From contig JAVBXY010000017.1 of assembly GCA_030824275.1 (NCBI GenBank), positions 62,001-126,000 of the forward strand: 64,000 nt of DNA. The letters are read 5' to 3'. Source of the DNA: Rhodocyclaceae bacterium (GTDB lineage Bacteria > Pseudomonadota > Gammaproteobacteria > Burkholderiales > Rhodocyclaceae). Below are positions 58,511 to 64,000 of this stretch, in pieces. Position numbers and translations under genes: made by a program. Below the pieces are notes generated by a model that saw only the letters and a program-made list of their open reading frames with translations, searched no databases and had not been told where the DNA came from. The first letter of the stretch is position 1. Each line of letters starts with the position of its first letter.

Positions 58511-59305
58511 ATGCAACTTGCCCTGCCTCATCTGGTCCAACTGCCTCAGTTGTCCTTCCGCGCCTTCGCCGTCTGGCGGCGCAACTTCCTGGTCTGGAAG
58601 AAGCTCGCCATTCCCTCCCTGCTAGGCAATCTGGCCGACCCGATGATCTATCTCTTCGGTCTCGGTTATGGTCTCGGTGGCCTGCTGCCGCAGGTGGCGG
58701 GCGTGTCCTACATTGCCTTTCTCGCCAGCGGCACGGTGTGCGCCTCCACCATGAACGCAGCCTCCTTCGAGGCGCTGTATTCGGCCTTTTCGCGCATGCA
58801 TGTGCAAAAGACCTGGGAGTCGATCATGAATGCGCCGGTGTCGCTGGACGACGTGGTGACTGGCGAACTGCTCTGGGCGGCGGCAAAGGCCACGCTGTCG
58901 GGCACGGCCATTCTGGTAGTGATCTCGGCCCTGGGTTTCGTGGCTTCGCCGATGGCCCTGTGGGCCTTGCCGGTGATCTTCCTCACCGGCCTGTGCTTCG
59001 CCGCCCTGGGCCTGATCGTCACGGCGCTGGCACCATCCTACGATTTCTTCATGTACTACTTCACGCTGTTCATCACGCCCATGGTCTTGCTGTGCGGCGT
59101 GTTCTTCCCGCCGGACCAGTTGCCGCCGCTGGTGCAGATAGTGGGCGCCTGGCTGCCCCTGACCCATGCCGTGGCGCTGGTGCGGCCGCTGCTGTTCGGC
59201 GAGCTGCCGCAAAACATCCTCCTGCATCTGGCGGCCTTGCTCGGCGTGGCGCTGGTCGCCTTCTGGATCGCGCTGAGCCTGACGCGGCGGCGTCTGCTCA
59301 AGTAG
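58511..59305 (+). CDS. ABC-2 type exporter permease (NodJ-like)
   Basis: A 264-residue membrane protein with six hydrophobic helices: [42 protein letters not shown] near 70-111 is the NodJ hallmark, and [44 protein letters not shown] near 191-234 is the ABC-2 permease signature. It should pair with the NodI-like ATPase at 56406-57353, forming a small-molecule or polysaccharide exporter. ATG 58511 follows CTCCCGGAGTTCTC. Confidence 0.92.
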   Translation: MQLALPHLVQLPQLSFRAFAVWRRNFLVWKKLAIPSLLGNLADPMIYLFGLGYGLGGLLPQVAGVSYIAFLASGTVCASTMNAASFEALYSAFSRMHVQKTWESIMNAPVSLDDVVTGELLWAAAKATLSGTAILVVISALGFVASPMALWALPVIFLTGLCFAALGLIVTALAPSYDFFMYYFTLFITPMVLLCGVFFPPDQLPPLVQIVGAWLPLTHAVALVRPLLFGELPQNILLHLAALLGVALVAFWIALSLTRRRLLK

Positions 59306-59335
59306 CGCGGGGTGGCTGGGGGTAAAATGTTCCCC

Positions 59336-59551
59336 ATGTCTTCCCCTACGCTGGAACTCACCATCAACGGCCAGCCCGAGCGCCTGGCCGCACCGCTTTC
59401 CGTCGCTGCCCTGCTGGCGGCGCGGGGGCTGGCGGGCAAACGCGTGGCCGTCGAGCGCAATGGCGAGATCGTGCCGAAAGGCCGACACGAAGAGACCCAT
59501 CTCGCTGCTGGCGACCGCATTGAAATCGTCGTCGCCGTCGGCGGCGGCTGA
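59336..59551 (+). CDS. thiS: Sulfur carrier protein ThiS
   Basis: A 71-residue ubiquitin-like sulfur carrier: [17 protein letters not shown] start, [35 protein letters not shown] end. The terminal Gly-Gly is adenylated and thiocarboxylated for thiazole synthesis. I use ATG 59336; 59312 or 59327 would add residues unlike the family. It is followed by thiG after 22 nt. Confidence 0.94.
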   Translation: MSSPTLELTINGQPERLAAPLSVAALLAARGLAGKRVAVERNGEIVPKGRHEETHLAAGDRIEIVVAVGGG

Positions 59552-59573
59552 CACATCGTTTCCACTGGACATC

Positions 59574-60362
59574 ATGACCACTGACGCACTCGTAATCGCC
59601 GGCAAGGCCTATCGTTCCCGTTTGCTCGTCGGCACCGGCAAGTACAAGGACTTCGCCGAGACCCGCGCCGCCATCGACGCCTCCGGCGCCGAGATCATCA
59701 CCGTCGCCATCCGCCGCACCAACATCGGCCAGGAACCGGGCCAGCCGTCCATCCTTGAAGCGCTGCCGCCATCGCAATTCACCATCCTGCCCAACACGGC
59801 GGGCTGCTTCACCGCCGACGAAGCGGTGCGCACCCTGCGCCTGGGCCGCGAACTGCTCGACGGCCATTCGCTGGTCAAGCTGGAAGTGCTGGGCGACAAG
59901 GAGACCCTGTTCCCCAACATGCCCGAGACCCTGAAGGCCGCCGAGACGCTGGTCAAGGACGGCTTTCAGGTCATGGTCTATTGCGCCGACGATCCCATCC
60001 AGGCGAGGATGCTCGAGGACATTGGCTGCGTCGCCATCATGCCGCTGGCCTCGCTGATCGGCTCCGGCATGGGCATCCTCAATCCGTGGAACCTCAAGCT
60101 GATCATCGAGCAGGCCAGGGTGCCGGTGCTGGTCGATGCCGGCGTCGGTACCGCATCCGACGCGGCCATCGCCATGGAACTGGGCTGCGACGGCGTGCTG
60201 ATGAATACGGCCATTGCGTCTGCGCAAAACCCGGTGCTGATGGCCAGTGCCATGAAGAAGGCCGTCGAGGCCGGGCGCGAAGCCTTCCTCGCCGGCCGCA
60301 TGCCGAAGAAGTTCTATGCCGCCACGCCCAGCTCACCCGTCGGCGGCCTGATCGGCAAGTAA
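59574..60362 (+). CDS. thiG: Thiazole synthase ThiG
   Basis: A 262-residue TIM-barrel enzyme forming the thiazole phosphate of thiamine from deoxyxylulose 5-phosphate, dehydroglycine and ThiS thiocarboxylate. Motifs: [59 protein letters not shown] (Lys Schiff base in the LVKLEVLGD segment, near 99), and [31 protein letters not shown]. Normal length. No TPP riboswitch was seen upstream, and thiO/thiE are not here. Confidence 0.96.
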   Translation: MTTDALVIAGKAYRSRLLVGTGKYKDFAETRAAIDASGAEIITVAIRRTNIGQEPGQPSILEALPPSQFTILPNTAGCFTADEAVRTLRLGRELLDGHSLVKLEVLGDKETLFPNMPETLKAAETLVKDGFQVMVYCADDPIQARMLEDIGCVAIMPLASLIGSGMGILNPWNLKLIIEQARVPVLVDAGVGTASDAAIAMELGCDGVLMNTAIASAQNPVLMASAMKKAVEAGREAFLAGRMPKKFYAATPSSPVGGLIGK

Positions 60363-60369
60363 GGTGGCA

Positions 60370-61038
60370 ATGAAGCGTCCGTTCGTTCTTGCGCTGTGCG
60401 TTTGCCTGCTGGCGAGCGCGCGCGCCGAGGAGCCCTTGCCGCTGACGCACCAGGGCTATGCCTTCGACGAGCCGGGGATATTGATCCGCCAGCGGCTCTT
60501 CGGCCTGGCCCATGGTGTGTCGATGCTGGCGGCGGCCTGTCTCGATCTGCCCGAGCAGTCGCTGGCGATCCAGAACACCTACGCCGCCTGGCATGCCAAG
60601 CAGGCCGAGACCATCGCCGTCCTCGTCCGCGACCTGAGTGCCCATCACTTCGGCAAGCGCGCCGCCGAGGCCAACTGGCAGGATCTGATGCGCGCCCTCA
60701 AGCTCAAGGACAGCATCGTGCCTTCGCTGGGCAGCGTGCCGCTCAAGGAGGCGTGTGCGACGCTGGCCGAAGCGCTGACGCGGCCACGTTACGATTTCGT
60801 CGCACTGCTGGCGGAGGCGGACACATTGCCTGCGCCACCAGCACCGTCCACGCCTCAGGCCGCCTTGCCGGCACCCGAGCCGGCGCTGGCGCCAGCGGCG
60901 AGCATGCCTGCTGCTGAGTCGGCCATCGACGTCACTGCGGCACCTGCCGCCGAATCCGCCGCCGTGCCTGTCGCCGTCCCGCCAGCGCCGACTTTTGACC
61001 CGCCCGCCGCAACCGTCACCGAAACCAGCCCGCAATGA
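60370..61038 (+). CDS. Secreted Ala/Pro-rich protein of unknown function
   Basis: A 222-residue protein with a signal peptide ([19 protein letters not shown]). Residues 20-150 are folded and mostly helical with two Cys ([18 protein letters not shown]), and residues 155-222 are a low-complexity Ala/Pro/Glu tail, ending [19 protein letters not shown]. The PPAPTFD stretch is encoded by a dispersed-motif copy. The start is ATG 60370 behind AAGGTGGCA. No family recognised. It sits between thiG and trmB with an ATGA overlap. Confidence 0.75.
   Translation: MKRPFVLALCVCLLASARAEEPLPLTHQGYAFDEPGILIRQRLFGLAHGVSMLAAACLDLPEQSLAIQNTYAAWHAKQAETIAVLVRDLSAHHFGKRAAEANWQDLMRALKLKDSIVPSLGSVPLKEACATLAEALTRPRYDFVALLAEADTLPAPPAPSTPQAALPAPEPALAPAASMPAAESAIDVTAAPAAESAAVPVAVPPAPTFDPPAATVTETSPQ
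60972..60996 (-). repeat. Dispersed 25-bp motif, copy 14 (inside secreted protein gene)
   Basis: The plus strand reads CGCCGTCCCGCCAGCGCC + GACTTTT, a perfect match with one variable base. It encodes AVPPAPTFD in the low-complexity tail. Confidence 0.85.
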
Positions 61039-61730
61039 CCGAAGAGAACAAGGCCCACGGCCACATCCGCAGTTTCGTCCTGCGCCAGGGCCGCGTGTCC
61101 GAAGCCCAGCGCCGATTTCACGACGCCGGCATGCCGCGCTGGGGCATTCCCTATGCGCCGACACTGATCGACCTGCCGACCGTTTTCGGCCGTATCGCCC
61201 CGACCATCCTCGAAATCGGCTGCGGCATGGGCGAGACCACGGCGGCCATCGCCGCCGCCCATCCGCAGAACGACTACATCGGCATCGAAGTGCATACGCC
61301 GGGCGTGGGCAGCCTGCTGAAGGAAATCGACACCCGCGAATTGAGTAATCTGCGCGTGATCCAGCACGACGCCGTCGAAGTCGTGCGCGACATGCTGGGG
61401 CCCGGCCTGCTGGCCGGCATCCATGTCTTCTTTCCCGATCCCTGGCCGAAGAAGCGGCAGCAGAAGCGCCGCCTGATCCAGCCGCCCTTCGTCTCCCTGC
61501 TGGCGCAGCGTCTCGCGCCCGGCGGCTACCTGCATTGCGCCACGGATTGGGAGGAGTACGCAGCGCAGATGCTCGAAGTCTTGAGTGCCGAGCCCCTGCT
61601 CGAAAACACGGCCACCACCGACACCGGCTATGCCCCGCGCCCCGACTACCGCCCCCAGACCAAGTTCGAGACCCGAGGTCTGCGCCTCGGTCACGGCGTC
61701 TGGGACGTGGTCTTCCGTCGTAAGCCATGA
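61035..61730 (+). CDS. trmB: tRNA (guanine-N7-)-methyltransferase TrmB
   Basis: A 231-residue SAM-dependent enzyme that methylates G46 of tRNA. SAM motif [13 protein letters not shown] near 57-69, [15 protein letters not shown] near 77-91, and the family signature [24 protein letters not shown] near 130-153. ATG 61035 overlaps the preceding stop; the stop overlaps the next ATG. Confidence 0.96.
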   Translation: MTEENKAHGHIRSFVLRQGRVSEAQRRFHDAGMPRWGIPYAPTLIDLPTVFGRIAPTILEIGCGMGETTAAIAAAHPQNDYIGIEVHTPGVGSLLKEIDTRELSNLRVIQHDAVEVVRDMLGPGLLAGIHVFFPDPWPKKRQQKRRLIQPPFVSLLAQRLAPGGYLHCATDWEEYAAQMLEVLSAEPLLENTATTDTGYAPRPDYRPQTKFETRGLRLGHGVWDVVFRRKP

Positions 61731-62866
61731 CATTTCCCAGCATCGATCTGCGCGCCGTCATCCTGCTGGCCGGCGCACTGGGCGCGTTGATGTCCTTCGT
61801 GCTCTACTTCCTGCGCCGCAGTTACCCGCCCACTATCCACGGGCTCGGTTGCTGGGCGCTGGGACCGGTGCTGACCTTCGTGTCCACCCTGTTCTTCGGC
61901 ATGCGGGGCATGGCGCCGGAATTTCTGACGGTGGTCATCGCCAACCTGCTGCTGATGTCGGGCCTGTTGCTACTCTATCAGGGCAGCCGGCATTTCTACG
62001 GCCAGCCTCCATCCTGGCGCCCCTGGTTGCTTTCCCTGGCGGCGGCGATGGGCGGGATTGGCTGGTTCACCCACGTTCAGCCCCATTACAACGCCCGTCT
62101 GGTACTGGTGACCGCTTACCTGGCGTTTCTGTTTCTGCGCCACGCACTACTGCTCCGGCGTCTTGGTCAGCCAAGCTTCGCCGTGCGCTTCACGAGTGTG
62201 ATCCTGCTCATCGAAAGCGCCATCCTCACGCTGCGGGCGTTCTCCGCCTTCACCGTCGATGCGCAGGGTCTGCTCGACGCCACACCGATCCAGACCATCT
62301 ATATCGCCGCCTATTCGGTCGTCATGGTCATGCTGCTGGTTGGCTTGATCCTCATGGCCAGCGACCGCCTGCGGGCGGAGATGGAACACCTGGCGACCCA
62401 TGACCCGCTGACCGGCATCCTGACCCGTCGCGCCCTGATCAAGGCCTGTGAGCAGGAGCTTGAGCGCTGCCACCGCCATGGCCGGGTGATGGCCCTGCTG
62501 ATGCTGGACCTGGATCATTTCAAGGCTATCAACGATACCCATGGGCACCTGTTCGGTGATCGTGTGTTGCTTGACTTCGTCGCCCGTGTCGATGCCTTGC
62601 TGCGCAAACCTGACCGTTTCGGTCGTTTCGGCGGCGAAGAGTTCGTCATCCTGTTGCCGGAGACCAATGACGATGAAGCCATGGTGGTGGCTGATCGCAT
62701 ACGGGCCGAATTGGAGGTTCCCGGCGAGTTGCCGACCTATACGGTGAGCATCGGTGTGACCGTGAGCCGGTCCGGCGATGCCAGCGTCGATGCTCTGCTG
62801 GCCCGTGCCGACATCGGGCTTTACCGCGCCAAGGACAAAGGGCGGGACCGCGCCGAGCTGGAATAA
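61727..62866 (+). CDS. Membrane-anchored diguanylate cyclase (GGDEF)
   Basis: A 379-residue c-di-GMP-forming enzyme. About six or seven hydrophobic helices occupy residues 1-205, then a GGDEF domain about 215-379: [41 protein letters not shown], and [15 protein letters not shown] with the active-site GGEEF near 304. An R-K-P-D I-site lies exactly nine residues before GGEEF, so product inhibition is likely. ATG 61727 overlaps the trmB stop by 4 bp. Confidence 0.95.
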   Translation: MTFPSIDLRAVILLAGALGALMSFVLYFLRRSYPPTIHGLGCWALGPVLTFVSTLFFGMRGMAPEFLTVVIANLLLMSGLLLLYQGSRHFYGQPPSWRPWLLSLAAAMGGIGWFTHVQPHYNARLVLVTAYLAFLFLRHALLLRRLGQPSFAVRFTSVILLIESAILTLRAFSAFTVDAQGLLDATPIQTIYIAAYSVVMVMLLVGLILMASDRLRAEMEHLATHDPLTGILTRRALIKACEQELERCHRHGRVMALLMLDLDHFKAINDTHGHLFGDRVLLDFVARVDALLRKPDRFGRFGGEEFVILLPETNDDEAMVVADRIRAELEVPGELPTYTVSIGVTVSRSGDASVDALLARADIGLYRAKDKGRDRAELE

Positions 62867-62925
62867 GGCAAAATGCGTATGTGATCCGGGCAGCCCTGCC
62901 TGGCATTGCGCCTCAACGCCGATCC

Positions 62926-64000
62926 ATGAACCAGAAAAAAACTCCCGCGCTCATCGCCCGCGAAGCCCTCAAGCTGCTCAGCACGCGCAATCTGTTGCCG
63001 ACGCCGGCCAACTACCAGGCCTGCTACAACGAGATCGCCGGGCTGCCCAACGTAGCAGGCTTTCCCGAGGCGCCGATGCGGCAGATCGCCCTGGCCCTGA
63101 CCGCCCGGAACGAGGAGCAGGAAAAGCAGCTGGCCCAGCTCGATGCCGCCATCGGCCGTCGCAACTGGAAGGAAATTCAGGAAGCGCTGGTGATGTATGT
63201 CAGCCAGGGCGAAGCGGCGTCCAATCACGGCCATGCGCACGGGCATGCGCCCGGCCAGGTGCCGGCGCCGAACAATCTTCTGGAAACCATCGAGTTCTTT
63301 TCCGGACTGGCGCGGCTACTGGAGAACATACTGCCGGCACTAGGCCATGACGACGAACGTTTCGTCGCCCAGGCACGGGAATTCCTTCAGGCGTTGCGTA
63401 GTCCCACCGCCTCCATCCATGACGTCCAGCTGCTGCTGCCCAGCCTGGGCCATCGCGCTTCGCTGGCCGCCGAGGAACAGGCCGAAATCCGTGGCTCCCT
63501 GCTCAAGCTGCTGCATCTTGTCATCGAGAACATCGGCGAATTGAGTCTCGATGATCGCTGGCTGTCCGGCCAGGTAGACGCGCTGCTGACGGCGGTCGAG
63601 CCGCCGCTGACCCTGCGTCGCCTCGACGACGTCGAGCGCCGTATGCGTGACGTGATGCACAAGCAGACGGAGGCCAAGAGCCGATCCGTCGAGGCGCGCG
63701 AGGAAATGCGCCAGATGCTGGCCGAGTTCATCAGCCGCCTGTCGTCGATGAATGAAACCAGCAGCAGCTTCCAGGGCCGGCTTGAGGAAAGCACGCGCAA
63801 GATCGAGACGGTCGAAAGCATCGAGGATCTGACACCCCTGCTGAAGGATGTGATTACCGCCACCCGCGCCATGAGCGAGGACACCGCGCAGGCCCGCGCC
63901 CAGCTCCAGACCCTGGAGACCAAGGTCAAGGCCACCGAGACGGAACTGGTCAAGCTGCATCGCGACCTCGACAGCGCCAGCGCCATGGCGCGCCACGATC
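62926..64000 (+). CDS. GGDEF-type signalling protein, N-terminal part (cut by window edge)
   Basis: 358 codons are present and the frame is open at the right edge. The N-terminal domain (ALIAREALKLLSTRNLLPTPANYQACYNEIAG) and the long coiled-coil (about 215-350) ending SASAMARHD match the sensor part of a known family of cytosolic diguanylate cyclases, in which GGDEF follows right after the xxxARHDxLTGxxNR segment; here the sequence stops at that point. A His-rich loop HGHAHGHAPGQ lies near 103. It follows the other diguanylate cyclase gene by 59 nt. The GGDEF part is inferred, not seen. Confidence 0.78.
   Translation, partial: MNQKKTPALIAREALKLLSTRNLLPTPANYQACYNEIAGLPNVAGFPEAPMRQIALALTARNEEQEKQLAQLDAAIGRRNWKEIQEALVMYVSQGEAASNHGHAHGHAPGQVPAPNNLLETIEFFSGLARLLENILPALGHDDERFVAQAREFLQALRSPTASIHDVQLLLPSLGHRASLAAEEQAEIRGSLLKLLHLVIENIGELSLDDRWLSGQVDALLTAVEPPLTLRRLDDVERRMRDVMHKQTEAKSRSVEAREEMRQMLAEFISRLSSMNETSSSFQGRLEESTRKIETVESIEDLTPLLKDVITATRAMSEDTAQARAQLQTLETKVKATETELVKLHRDLDSASAMARHD

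Overview
The window is a GC-rich (about 64% by eye), densely coded chromosomal segment of a betaproteobacterium. Gene content and order (argS - SPOR protein - dsbA - SDR; class I phaC; a liu leucine-degradation operon under a MerR-type LiuR; ubiX next to a Gx-type transporter and a NusG-II protein; selenocysteine formate dehydrogenase) fit a respiratory, polyhydroxyalkanoate-forming member of the Rhodocyclales. That placement is inferred from remembered gene content, not from a search. I see no rRNA, tRNA, CRISPR array, insertion sequence or prophage.

Layout. 1-7355 (minus): selenium/formate module: selA (cut by the window edge), a secreted alpha/beta hydrolase, fdhE, and fdnI-fdnH-fdnG, with an in-frame UGA selenocysteine codon in fdnG. 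7582-11005 (plus): a sigma-54 response regulator and a membrane histidine kinase, divergent from the formate dehydrogenase. 11083-20946: a Liv-type binding protein, flavin reductase, purT (formate-dependent), mutY, an EAL/HDOD protein, a dienelactone-hydrolase-like protein that shares a domain with the small secreted protein facing it, LonN, ubiX, Gx transporter, NusG-II and rapZ. 20966-24620: accessory patch with a LytM peptidase, hicBA, a lone antitoxin, and a low-GC unknown gene between two inverted copies of a ~226-bp repeat. 24622-37335 (minus): one apparent 14-gene operon for leucine/isovalerate breakdown (liuA, B, C, D, E plus thiolase, a second acyl-CoA dehydrogenase, thioesterases and others), with a readable promoter/operator in front and liuR upstream. 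37918-41272 (plus): MBL-fold hydrolase, phaC, PIN protein. 41309-51334: histidine kinase divergent from a periplasmic binding protein, SDR, dsbA, SPOR, argS, ubiB, a second EAL/HDOD protein. 51456-64000 (plus): SSS symporter, an unusual J-like/membrane/trypsin fusion, VanZ, MazG-like, ferredoxin, hydrolase, an ABC-2 exporter whose two genes are split by two small genes, thiS-thiG, a secreted protein, trmB and two GGDEF proteins (the last cut by the edge).

How the parts connect. Formate is oxidised by the periplasm-facing FdnGHI complex; SelA supplies Sec-tRNA and FdhE matures the enzyme; PurT also uses formate. The liu operon turns leucine into acetyl-CoA and acetoacetate, which can feed the PHA synthase encoded just beyond liuR.

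The most unusual signal is a directional, non-palindromic ~25-bp motif, consensus AAAAGTCGGCGCTGG + CGGKACGGCG, found at least 15 times. Most copies lie inside reading frames; three start on the last base(s) of a stop codon. No feature type I know explains it fully; an uptake-signal-like or mobile short element is my leading idea. The inverted-repeat cassette at 22644-24516 is the other part that looks acquired and undescribed.
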